This document shows positions 21,553-34,200 of a stretch of 64,000 nt of DNA, piece by piece. The stretch covers positions 8,926,001 through 8,990,000 of the forward strand of contig NC_079889.1 of the NCBI RefSeq assembly GCF_029227915.1, written 5' to 3'. Position numbers and translations under genes: made by a program. Every line of letters begins with the position of its first letter. Position 1 is the first letter of the stretch. This DNA comes from Hydractinia symbiolongicarpus. Taxonomy: Eukaryota > Cnidaria > Hydrozoa > Anthoathecata > Hydractiniidae. The notes under the pieces were generated by a model. That model ran no database searches. It worked only from the letters and a program-made list of their open reading frames with translations, and was not told the DNA's origin.

Positions 21553-24500
21553 TACATATATTAAAGATAAAGAACTATAGGCATGCAGAGTTTTATTGTA
21601 AAACCAATTCTTATTCATATATCATAAGGAATTTGGTAGGAATCGGATTAAGACAAAGCTTCAGTTTAATCAGGCATTGATAAAACCTAAGTTCATTTAT
21701 ATTTAAATCTCTTATAACAAGCCCTTCGTCTGATCGTGTGTGTGAGAGAGAAAGGTAGATTATATTTGTTCCTTTTGAAACGAATCTGTTATTTGTAAAA
21801 CTTCTGTTTACATTTCTAAAAGCTTAGAACAAGTGTTGCGATTTAAGAAGCGATTTTATTAGCTAAGAATAATTTAGCAGTTGGGTCTAATTATGCTATT
21901 ATAAACTACACGGAATGATTTCATTTGTTATAATTAAGTGCACGGGCGACCTTAATGTTGCTTATTCATCCACGAATGGTCCACATTACAACTAGTTAAA
22001 TAATAATTCTTACGTAATATGCGAAATTTCCTTCGTTGCGCAGGAAATGAAGTTTCTTTCCGTTTCCGCGGGAGGAAGCTTCGCATCTTCGCATGCGCCG
22101 TGAAGACGCGTTTAAAAAGGGCGTTTTTAAACTTGTGAGACCTCGGTTTGTTCGGACAGCATCAAATACAGTCGTTTTTTATTTTTTATTTAACTAAAAT
22201 ATATTTTTCTTTCATGTGTCCATGGTAACAAGCGCGTTCAGCACGATGAAGAGAAGGAGAGCAACCAGTCAAATTATTCAAACGACGCACAACGCTACAC
22301 AGAACTAATATAATCTATGTATAAACGAGTTTAAGGAACCCGTGCACGATTGGGTAGCAGTACTGCATGGATCGTGTGGATGTTCCATCACAGATATCTG
22401 TTTTTGGTTTCGCTTCCGGCTTTACTGCATCAGTTTCTTGTAAAAATTATAATGTAAAATATGAGTTGTCAAAGAACATAACGGTTAAAAATTAACAGAA
22501 TGCAAGCGTTCTGACGTGAAGTGACATTTGTAAATATAAAACCGTGCGTGCTGTCCTCAAATTCCAAATACCAACAAATACCAAAAAACGGATGTTTTTA
22601 TTTATTCTGTCCGAATAAGGAATAGGAAAGAAAGCAACTATCATCAAGGTTATCTTTATATTTTTCGAGTTTGCTGTTAACTTGAGTTATTGTTTCTACA
22701 AAATGCCTGTTATTTTATTCCCATTGCCATTGGGAATTTCTTAGAGTTATGTTATTGTTTGTTTAATAATTGTCTACGTCACAAAGAAGATTAATTTGCT
22801 AACTTGTGTTTTCTTTTTAAACATGGTTTACTTACTGTCAAATCTTATCTAATTTATGCAAAATATTTTTTTGGGTTTGTTTCTTTGTTTCTTTAGTAAC
22901 TGTTTTTTTCACATATGTAAACTAGGCTTTACTACAGGTTTTTCTCTGTTTGATACAAGTTGTTTTACATATCACTATTAATACGCAGGAGTAAACTAAG
23001 TGATAAAAAACAGTGTCTGGCACCTCTAGCTTGTAAAGCACTAACATTCAAATGCAACTGCTTGAAGAGCGACAATTGTGCTTTTCATTCGCTCGCAAGA
23101 CGTTTCATACATCGCGTTCGCGGCTTCTTAGCTGCAGAGTTATCTTGTTATTTATTGCTACCTACGCATTAGAAATATCCTACTCTAATTGAATTTCCGC
23201 GCCCGAAGGCGTAGGGAATTCTTTAAAACCGTCGTTTTTTTCTTTCGGAGCATTTTTTGAGAAAAAATCGACCCTGGGATTTCACGTTCAGGATAGTATT
23301 GGTATAACTGACAACTAACTAACCCGTCCCAAATGGTTAATTGCGATATCACAGTTTTAACCTTCGTAACCAAGCTCCCTAAGTACTGGGAAGTACGTTT
23401 CAGGTCAAAATTGGTATTTGTTTTCGACAAAATTTGCCCTACAACATTTATGTTCAAACAGCTGTTATTAGAACATTTCGCGAACATTTCTGTGAAATCT
23501 CCCTTTTAAGGGATTTTAAAAGATTAAGTCCTAAAGGGACTAAATTCTCAAGTGGTACAATGAGTTTTCTTTCACAGTACCAAAGTAAGCTAAGTAAGGA
23601 AGGGGTTGGCTTTTTCCCCCAACAAGTGTAATAAAATTAACTAATTGTTTTCCACACGTGCTCATTGAAGTATATTTTTGCCCACAATAATCCATGAGCT
23701 TGGAATCAAAAATTTTAATCTCAAACCCGCTTAACGTGGTTTTATGTGGGTAAGTTTGGTTCTCACGTTAAGCGCTAGTATAAGAAGCAAAGAATAGATC
23801 TTAGTCGGTCTTAGTCGTTAATGTTTTTTAACGCTCGAATTTAGAAAGTTTTATTTCAAACCAAGTTGTTATTTGTTTACCCTGAAACTATATTCTATAG
23901 TGATGAAATATTTGAAACAGTTTTATTTATCAAAGAATGTGGTAACATGTGACTAGATAAAACTGATTTGGGATATGCTGATACATCCGATATGAATTAG
24001 GAAAGAAACAACAGCAGGTTACACATTTCTGCCTTTTTCTGTATAATAATTCTTGATGAGGAAGTGACGAAGAAACTGGACTGAGCTATCAAGTCAAACA
24101 AAACAAGGTTAAAATCTGTCCCTACAAGCGTTTTACTAGTGCCAAGACTGCACTGAGGTAGAATGTCTTTTTCCAGATTTAAAAAAACCGTGCTAACTTT
24201 GCGCCAAACTAAGCAACTTTGCGCATGCGCAAGAAAAAAATTACGCTAATCAATTTAAATAGTGACAAGGGTAGCAGTCCAATCAGACATTCATTTTGTT
24301 ATTCATAAAAATTATCATATATTTCAAATTATTTCATTGATTTTTATACAAAAACATTTTTGGTCACAAAATTTACATGCAGTAGAAAAAAAAATATATA
24401 CAATACCAAGAAAATCAATAAAAACAATAACGACAAATAAAAAGGATTAAAAAAGTTGTAAAAAATCGTTTATAAAATAACAAAGATTCGTTTTTTAAAA

Positions 24501-25055
24501 AGCCCATTTAGTTCAAAATGTTTTAAGTTCTTGTTGAAAATCTTTTTTATATGAGCGATTTCGTCATAAAAGATTCTTTTCTGAGTCCGGCTCAGTTGCT
24601 CTGAATGTTATAAAACTCCTACAAAATCGATGAGCTCAAAACACAAAGAAATTCGTCAAACAATCAAAAATTCAAAGACTATATCATCTCCGATGGAGAT
24701 ATTATAAAAACATGTACGTCGGAGAGTGTATAACGAAAAAGCACATACGTTCTTCACCTACTAAAATTTACAAGAGTGTAACAAAAGGTTTGGGTACTAA
24801 GTACTGATTAATTAATTTCAATATTAATTTTCTAAACAATATTATTTATTCTAATTATTAAAAAACAAAATACTAAAGTTGTCACATAAAAAGAATTGCT
24901 CCCGTTTCTACGCATAAACTAACAGTATTTTCATCTAATATATACCGCTATCACGGGGGTCAAATCTTTGTCTTTTAAAAATTGACATACACCTAAAGAG
25001 TTTTCGTAACAAATGACGTCACGACTTTACGTCACAGTAATGTTTGACGTATCCT
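21553..25055. other. Intergenic region 3' of the giant receptor gene
   Basis: No gene recognised. A GC-richer island lies near 22050-22120 (tttccgcgggaggaagcttc). A hairpin with 10-bp arms gcttaacgtg/cacgttaagc lies at 23729-23773. The part nearest 25055 should hold the 3' UTR of the minus-strand receptor gene. Confidence 0.45.
24845..24850 (-). promoter_or_regulatory. Candidate polyadenylation signal of receptor gene
   Basis: AATAAA on the minus strand about 205 bases past the stop codon at 25056. Other matches are possible in this AT-rich stretch. Confidence 0.3.
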
Positions 25056-25278
25056 TTAAAAGTTTGACAGTGGGGAGTCATCGTCTTCCATATATGGATC
25101 CTGATACAACGGATTAGCCATGGAGGTTGCCCCACCTTTTGTTTCTGCTGGCACAGCAAACTCTTCATCAGCAAACATGTCTGTATCCAGTTCACCCATG
25201 GAGAACTCGCCCATTGGTTGATCATCATAGATTGGGTTCGATACACCTTCACTCTTTATAGACACTCCCTTTGGTTCA
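25056..25278 (-). CDS. Terminal exon: cytoplasmic tail with two NPxY motifs
   Basis: Acceptor tttag at 25279-25283; the joining codon GG|T with exon 68 continues the frame. The tail contains SNPIYDDQ and [14 protein letters not shown] and ends SPLSNF. NPxY motifs are known in the LDL-receptor and integrin families as binding sites for PTB-domain adaptors in endocytosis and signalling. Acidic stretches follow both. Stop TAA at 25056-25058. Confidence 0.88.
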
Positions 25279-28200
25279 CTAAAATAGAATGACCATCTTT
25301 CAAAAAGGACAACTAGTTCCTCAAGTAGTTGCTCGAGTTTTTATGAGTCTGTTTGTCACCTTACAACATTCATGGTTTACATAATACGCAATTAATTCCG
25401 ATGGTTACAATGTAATTTCTCGAAACCCGATGATCGCGAAAAGATCCCTGGAAACGTTGCTAACTCAGAAAGCAAAGGATCATAACGCAATAAAATTTGC
25501 TATATCATGAGAAGTAACCCTCACAGTGCCACAGTGTGACTTTTCGACAAGGACAATCTAATTTAAACCTAACTAATGAAGAAATTTTTTTCAAAAGCAT
25601 GCCTTTCAGAAAGTATGCTGCCAAAAAACTGAATTCACAGGAGAATAACTAAAAAAACGCACCCCTTCTTTTTGTTTTCTTCCGGTTGCTTGGTTGGGTC
25701 GTAAAACACAGAAAACAAGTGCAACTTCTTCTCCTTTCTTCGTTTTGAGACAATGTATGCAATCAGAATTATTATAAGCAGGATAACTAATCCACCCACA
25801 ACTCCGGCTGCAATTATGCTTGTGCCGTTTGTGTTATCACCGATGCTTTTGCCCGTGGTACCACCGCAACCTGATTCATCTGAACCGTCGCGACATTCGT
25901 TTTTACCGTTGCAACGGGTCGTGTTTGAAAGACACCGGCCGTTCGAGCGGCATGTAAATTGATCACTTCGGCATGGAATGTTAGTGGGGAATACCCGCGA
26001 GGTGTTTGTTGTACAATCAGGGTTCAAAACGACATCATCGATGGCAATATCACTCTTGTATGACTTTCCGACAATACCTACACAAAATACGTAAAAAGTA
26101 GGAGGAAACTCACCAGCTGCGACTTTATTCGTTAACAACAACAAAAAGAAATTACTATTTCTTCTTACAAGACTATTTTCTTTACAAGGATTGGGGACTA
26201 AATTGTAGTTAAAAATGTATGGATGTATGTTTTGTTTTCCCTTTGGTTGCTACTAACACTTGCTCTCAAATACTGCTTTAAATATAGCATGAATTGTTAT
26301 ATGGGCAGCTTTAGAATAAGCTTTACAAGTTCTACCCGCCGACCGAGACTGAGTCACGATCAAATTGAGAAAACCGCGCGAAACGAATCAATGTTGCATA
26401 GCTTTGAAAGTGGTAGCTTAACTTTCTTAATTATTGCCATTATACAAGCTAGATTACCTAGTAGACAGTCTTGTTTGATTGATGCTTGAGATGAAAACAA
26501 TTTAAAAAATTTTGGTCAACCTACCTTCGAAGATTAATCTAAACACACCAGTTTCGTTAGCCAGATTAAGCACTGCTTGCACCCACATATCACCTGCAGT
26601 ACCAGTCACAGAAAACTTCTTTGTCAATGCCCCTTGAGCTTCCCTGAGAACGTAAACATTAAGTGCTTCGGAATGCATACCGTCCATGTGATAGTAAAAG
26701 ATCACCTTGCACTGACCGTTTGGTTTCGCTTTCATCGGTAAACTTATCAGACGTGCTTTTTTGCCTTGCTTTCTGCCGCTTGACTCGATGTACATGTAGT
26801 GTCCTAAGATAAATCCAATTAGATTTAATTAGACCGTATCCATGAGCAATTAGTTTTAACTGCCGAAAACGTGACCCAATATATGTTGGTCGGTCAGGTT
26901 AATACACCTTTCCCAAATTTCCTAAATTATAATAATTATGAACGTCATAATTATTATCCTAAAATTTATAATGGTTCTGTGCTCTTTAAATAAGGATATT
27001 TCGATAGAATATTAAATTATCTTAACAAAAATGAAGTTTTTAGAGCAATATAATATTCTGGTTGGATTTTATTTAGATTTAAAAAAAATAATTATTCTTA
27101 AAACGAGGCTATTGTTACAAACCTCGGTTATATAAGGGGATTGACCGTAACTCTTCGCTCGGAATTGAGACAGTTAACCAACAGAATTATTTACGAACTT
27201 AGGTAATTTGTTTTAACTTTTGCTAAGGAGCTTAGGAATAAGAATCTTTTTTAGTATCGACCTCTTTAACTGAGTTGGACATAATTAGGAAATTCGGGAA
27301 AGGTCTATTTCTCGATCCTTATTCTCTTACTTTAGGACAGTGGAACAATACTTGCGTACCTACTTTATTAATGTGTCTCATATCTTTACACTGGTGCAAA
27401 TGGAATACTATTCGAACGTTTGATTAAAACATTTGCATACTACATATCAAACACAAACGAGTCATACATACCAACTTTTGTTCCGTAGGTGTGGTCACGA
27501 GTAGGGCCTGTATTATAACTTGGAGTCCATCCCTTATTCCTCGTCCAATCAAAATCATCTCCAGTTGAATCTTGAGTGAAATTGCAAGGGTCAAACAAAT
27601 CGTCTTCGAAGTTACATCCAAGATAATCATTACATTGGTGACCAACATTTTCGTCAGACGAGTCGCCGCAGTCGTCGATAAAGTTGCAAATGTCGTTAGG
27701 GTTAATGCAATTAGCGTTCTGGCAGCTGGATAAGAAAAAATGGGATTAAAATAATTTATTATATGTCTCAGGTTACGAAAAAGTAACTTATATTACGCAT
27801 TACTAGGCTTTGAAGTTGTTCTGCAAAATACACTTCATGCCTAAATAGGCGGTTTCATAATGGTATAACTATGAATGGCGAAAGCTGGTGAGAGTAAATT
27901 TTTACACTCCCTCCCAAATTAATAATGAAAAGGCTTTCTCTTCCTCTATTTACAGATACCTTACAAATTTTCTCATCAGGGGGAGAATAATAATGAATAG
28001 AAGTGTAGAAGGTCGTTGTCTAATTTCACAATTTTCAGTAATTATGTGAAGAGTAAATTATGCAAAGATGAAGTTAATTATGCAAAATGTGTTAATTTGA
28101 TAGTTGTAGTGTAATGTTTAACGGCGTCACAAAAAAAAAAAAAATAATTTAAACGAAAATGTTAGAAAGTTGCGATTATTTTATAAAATCTACTGATTTC

Positions 28201-31200
28201 TTGTCAACACAAATTTCTATGGTAGGTATATCATGAAACAGATTTGAAAAAAACTGGAAGAGCTGAAATAATTTGTGCCCACGTAAAGAGTCAGTCACCA
28301 AAATTAAAAACGACCTTTAAGCAGAAAAATACATGCCTTCTTTAAAAATTTTCCATAAATTTAAACTTTTCCATAATCATGGCCACCCTGCATATTGTAC
28401 GTATTGCTTTTCTAATTTAGCGCCCCAGGCTAGGGGCGCAAGTTTTCTTCGCAAAACCTTTCATATAAAGAACTTACATGAATTTACCAGGATCATTTCC
28501 CGTACACGGAGGAGGGTGCGCACAGTCTACAAATGAAATTTCATCAATAGCGATATCACCTTTAACGCCACCACCGCCCACATTAGCAGTGAAGTTTAAA
28601 AAGAATGGGTCCACACGTCGACCTACTGAAACAGTGGCCAATCTCCAACGATTGCCTTGATCACCTAAAAAGGAAAAGAAAGCAAGTTAATTGCTGGCAT
28701 ATGATTAAACAAGAATTTTACGTTCACACTGGGAAATATTATTATGGATTTTCCTCTTGATTTAATTTGGAATGTTTATACTGTGCAGCAATAAAACAAA
28801 ACGAAAAATCAACAAGAACAGCGCCTCACCTTTACGTTCAAACAAAATCGTATCGAGTTTAGGGGCGTCCTCTGGTGTATTCAGAAACAATAGATGCACA
28901 CGAAGTATACCGACATTGGCTCCGTACATGTGATAATAGAACTTGAGTTTGCAGTAAGCAAATGAACCGCCATACACTGGACTTGTAAGAATAGCGTCGT
29001 GGTTTTTCTTTTTCCTGCTCACTTCAAGATAAGCATAGTATCCTAGAAACAAAATAGGTGAGTTTATTCATTTACTCCTTTATTGATTGATTGATTGATT
29101 GGTTGATTGGTTGGTTGATTGATTTATGAATATTTTTTGTTCACGCATTTATTAATTCATACTAATTTTAAAACAAAGTTTAGAAAAGTATTCCTGATAA
29201 ATCTTTATGTTAGATAAAAGAAGAAATATGATAGATACAACAAAAAGATAAAAAGGAAAAAAGACAAAGCACGGAAAGCAACACTTTTATTGCACTCAAC
29301 GACAAGAGTAGAAAGAAACCGGTATTATTATTGATGATTTATTAAACCCAAAGGATCAGAAAGACATTGGCGTATCGCCCTACATGCAACTCAAAAGATT
29401 TACAGTTTCGTTTTGCATGACATTACGGCATGTTACGTCCTTTCGAGCTTACCAGAAAGAAACCCATTTAAATGTAGTCAACACAAAGCTAATTGTTAGC
29501 AGTTTGTGAATTGAAAGTAAAAAAAAAAAAAACCTTTCGGGTCATTTCTTGCATCGGCTGTCGGTCCAGTTGCTGATGATGGCGTGGCACCTTGTTGAAG
29601 AGTGAAGTCAAGATCATCTGTGACGTCATTCGTCCATGGTTTGAAGCCATTCTCGAAACCTTGCGGGTAACCGCATGTTACGTTATCTTCGTCCGTTCCG
29701 TCCTTACAATCCGGCGTAAAATCGCAAACGAGGAAGCTAGGCACGCAGTTTCGGTCTTTTCGGCACGTGAAGTCGGGAAAGCAATAATCAATTGGCGGTT
29801 GGGTTGGTCCTCCTGTTAAAAAAACAAAAAAAGTATACGAAGCTGCTAATAAATGTGTAGTGTGAAAATATTGAATTATTTTCCGCTAATATCAGGGAAC
29901 TTATAAGAATGTCGGAATTTTAACCATGCCGATCATTTTTCTATTTTCTAAACAATATGTGATATTCCTATAAAAAAATATTGGAAAATGCTGAAGCGTT
30001 GTAGTAGCTATACGCGGTCTCAACCACGAAAGACAATTTCTTTACCTGGAAGGGATTTCTTGTTTAATACACAGCCCGGAGAAAGAATGATGTCATCCAA
30101 GGATATATCACCCTTGTATGATGTGCCAACTTGAGCAACAAAAATTATCTAAAATACAAAGAGAAACGTCAATGCAAACTAATGTAACCCGTATGGTCAA
30201 TCAAACTTTAACATGGACATAAAAAACAAAACAAATGCATGCCTTTAATGTATTGGATATCGCAGGTAAAAAAATTCGCGGACTTAGCAATTTTTGACGA
30301 GGTTGGCGAAATCAAATACCAGTGAAATAAATTGGCTACTTGGATTCAAAAATGCTTATACCCTTGACACAATTTGGTTTAAAAAAAAGTATGCTGCCTC
30401 TCCACACGAAAACATAAATACCCTAAAACGTTAACGTGGCTGCAAAATTTTGTTTGTGCGACAATAAAGTGAAAAGGAAACCCAAAATGTTTAAACTGCA
30501 CCTCTGTAGTTAAAGGATATTTCCTTAAACAATTCAAAACGTTTTTTTCAGCAGTAATTTACGATAGTTTAATAAACTAGAATCCAGAAACTTAGAGAGA
30601 GAATATATCCTGCACAAATACCTGGAAGTCTTTGGGGCTTGTTAACGTCACTTTCGCTTTCAACCACTTATCGCCTTGATCTCCAGTTAAAGACCAGGGA
30701 GATTTATCCGGCACGCCGTACGTCGTTGCAGTGTAAACAGTCAGTGAGCCGATGTGTGCACCGTACATGTGATACCAGAAACTCACAAAGCACGCACCGT
30801 TAGCGTATGTATTACCGGTTGCAGCTATGGTTGGACTTGCCAGCATCGCAGTGTCGTTCGATTGTTTAGTCGAGGCTTCGATGTAGATGTATTTACCTGA
30901 ACGGAAGATCAGTAAGCTGGTAACAACAGTTATGGAGCAAAAAAAGCTCGTAACAACATTCATAAAAAAAGCTCGTAACAACATTTCTGAAGAAAGAAAG
31001 CTCGTAACAACCTTTATGGAGAAAGAAAGCTCGTAACAGTTAAGGAGAAGAAAGGTCCGTAACAACAGTTATGAAGAAAGGAAGCTCGTAAGAACAGTTA
31101 TGGAGAAAGAAAGCTCGTAACAACATTTATGGAGAAAGAAGGCTCGTAACAACATTTATGGAGAAAGACATGCTCGTAACAGTCTTGGAGAAGGAAAGTC

Positions 31201-34200
31201 CGTAACAACAGTTATGGAGAAAGGAACTCGTAACAACAGTTATAGAGAAAGAAAGCTCGTAACAACAATTACGAGGAAAGACAGCGTAAGGAACAAACAT
31301 CAATCTTCTCTTCTGTTAAAATATAGAAAAACCCGTACCATGTTCCTCCTGTAAGGTATGATCAGTGGCTGGTCCGGTTCCACTTGAGGTCGTCTTTCCG
31401 CTTTGTATATCAAAATCAAACGTATCCTGATCTTGAAGTTGTACCCAACCGTGCAAGCCTGATTCAAAGTCGAGCCTGAAAATTAAAAAAAATGCTCGTC
31501 ATAGAACACACGTGTCATATATTAACACGTTTCTAGAGAGAAGGCTAGTAAAACCAGCATATTGACTTTTTTAATTAAGCGCGTTGTTCCAGCCTTTTTT
31601 TTATTCAATGTATTTCAAATCTGAAATTTATATTTTGTTTCGCGACTATACGCTCCCTTTTGTAAGTCAAGTTACACCAAAACATTTCAGGCAAAATCTG
31701 GTATTAGTTAAGAAGTATTTAAACACTTCGACATTTTTCCCGAGGGTGCCGGGGTTTGTTTATACAAATTAACATATTCTCTTAAAAAAGCAAGAACGAG
31801 ACACCATTGAAACCGGCACGTACTTCGTGTATCCTTTACATAATGTATCATCTTCGTCAGAGCCGTCACAACAATTTCTATCGTTGTCACAAATATCGTC
31901 CTTTGATATACATTGTTTTGTCAGCGTACACTGAAAGTATTGTGAATTACAAGTTAGATCAGGTTTCTTCTCCGCACAGTCGAATTTCCAATCATCAATA
32001 GCTGCGTCAGTTTTTGTTCCCCAGTAATGATGACCCTCAAATATCATCTGAAATGGAAATCAATGGAGTGATTATTGAAAGTACAAATGTCAGTTAGACA
32101 TTGGGACGAGTTAAAGTAACGTAAAAATAGAGTGGCAGAAATAAACATTAACAGAAAAGTGGAATATCGCATTTGTGCAAAATTTGTTTTTGCAAAAAAA
32201 TTATTCCGTTTTGACAATTATTTAATGATTTTGCGGCATAAATTATTGCGATTTCGAGCGAAAACTGTAATAATGTAAGTCTGTGGTAATTTATGTTCTT
32301 ATATATTGGATAAAATCGAAGATTATGCTAGAATGATTACGGAAAATGGGCGAAAATTATATACGGAGAATGTGTCATCAAGACGCCGTGATTGTCAAGA
32401 AATTAAAAAATTACAGCAAGGCAGAGCTACCCTAAAGTCACGTGGACATCTCGGAAGTTGCACGACGGCTTGTTTCCATTTATCGCCTGTCGATTGTGAG
32501 GTGGTCCACAGCTGTGTGTCCCTGCCATTCTTTCGGTAGAGGATATTCAATCTCGCGTCGTTCTTGCTGGAAACCTTCGCATGGTACATGTTATACCAGA
32601 ATGTAAATTTGCAGTCGTAAGCACCCATGTAGTACATCGGGCTGACAAAGTGGGCGTTAGGGAAATTACCGCCCTTGCGTTGATTAGCTTCCATGTATAA
32701 GTAGTAACCTGTTCAGGGAAGAAGACATAAAAGTCAGAATTACTTGTTGCATATCTTGAATAGCACTTATTGTAAGCTTAAAACTCAAATACTTTGTATT
32801 TGTTGGGCTCAGTAAACGATTGTTATGCTACTAACGCACAGCTAAAGCCTGAGAGAGGAAAAAATATACTATGGTAATCCTTGTTCTGTTATTTACACGC
32901 GTCTAGAAACGTATGGCTATAAATTTGGGGATGAAAGATAAGACTGTGTTAAATAAGATGACGGTAGGACTAAATTAGAGATAGTCGAGGCAAATATTCT
33001 GGTGTCGTTTTTTAACCCTTACTCGTTTACTAACATTTGAGACTTTTGTTGTTGGACACCAACCTTACCTTCTTTTGTTCCTTTCGTATGATCGAATGGT
33101 GGTCCAGTATCGTTCGATGGCGTCTTGCCTTGATGTACTTTCCAGTCCATGACGTCAAGATACCAAGTGTTAAACCAAGAGCAGGCGTTGTTCCCTTCAA
33201 AGTCGCACGACGCCGGACATCGAGATTCGTCTTTTTTGTTGTTGCAGTCGGCGACGAAGTTACAAACTTTGTGCGCGTCTATACATTGTCCGTCGCCACA
33301 GCTATACATAATTGGAAAATAAATTTATGATGTTTGGCTCTGTTAAAAATAAGTTTAACTCGGGGGAGACGACATGTAAGAGAATACAAATTTAAACTCG
33401 CTTGTGTTGAGCGAGTAAACTCTAGTATAACTGAGTATCGAAAGTATCTTGTTGTGAACATGTTCTTCTTACAAATTATCCCAAATGTGCAAGGTAAAAT
33501 CCTTATAAAAATTGGCTGAAATAAACGAGGTAATTGTTGCCTTGCTCAACCATAACCTTTTAATAAGGGTTTACACCAGAGATTTCGATGATTACGATTT
33601 GTTAGATAAACTGTGTTTTTGGATGGATGTTAGGTATGGATATTTTTTGTTTAGAAAAAAAAATCAAGTGAATCTGTGTTATAAGACTAGTAAAATACAA
33701 AACAAAATTGTTGCTAGTAACAGGACTCTGCCTTTAATCACTTCAAGTTCTTTAGATACTGCTCAACAATAAACTCCCTGGTGAAACACTTTTAGGGACA
33801 CCATTTTTTTGATTTTTACACCTGGACTAACCTATATTGACCACTTTTGCAGCCTGGCGGAGGTGACGGTGTTATCGGGTTGGGGTTCAGCGTCGCTTTG
33901 AAATCTACTTTACAGTCGGATGTAAATGAGATGTCGTCAATTGAAATGTCACCCTTGTACCCAACCCCTCTTTTAGCTTCAATCACAACTCTGAATGGTT
34001 TGACGTCATTCATGTTAACTGAAGCAGATCTCCAGATGTCTCCTTTGTCGCCTAAAAGAAATAAGATACGTAAGCAGGAATCGTTGAGAAAAGTACCCAC
34101 GCCATTAATCTGAGCAAGAATCAGTTATTTGTGTCTAACACGCATGCTCAGACAAATATTCGATTTAAACCTGATCTATTAAGTAGGTGTTTTGGATAAA

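Noticed and set aside
23729-23773. Hairpin with 10-bp arms as an RNA gene or terminator
   Set aside because: Isolated in non-coding AT-rich DNA with a 25-base loop and no associated promoter or repeat copy.
25019-25252. 77-codon alternative frame at the receptor 3' end
   Set aside because: Out of frame with exon 68; the frame ending at 25056 joins exactly and has NPxY motifs.
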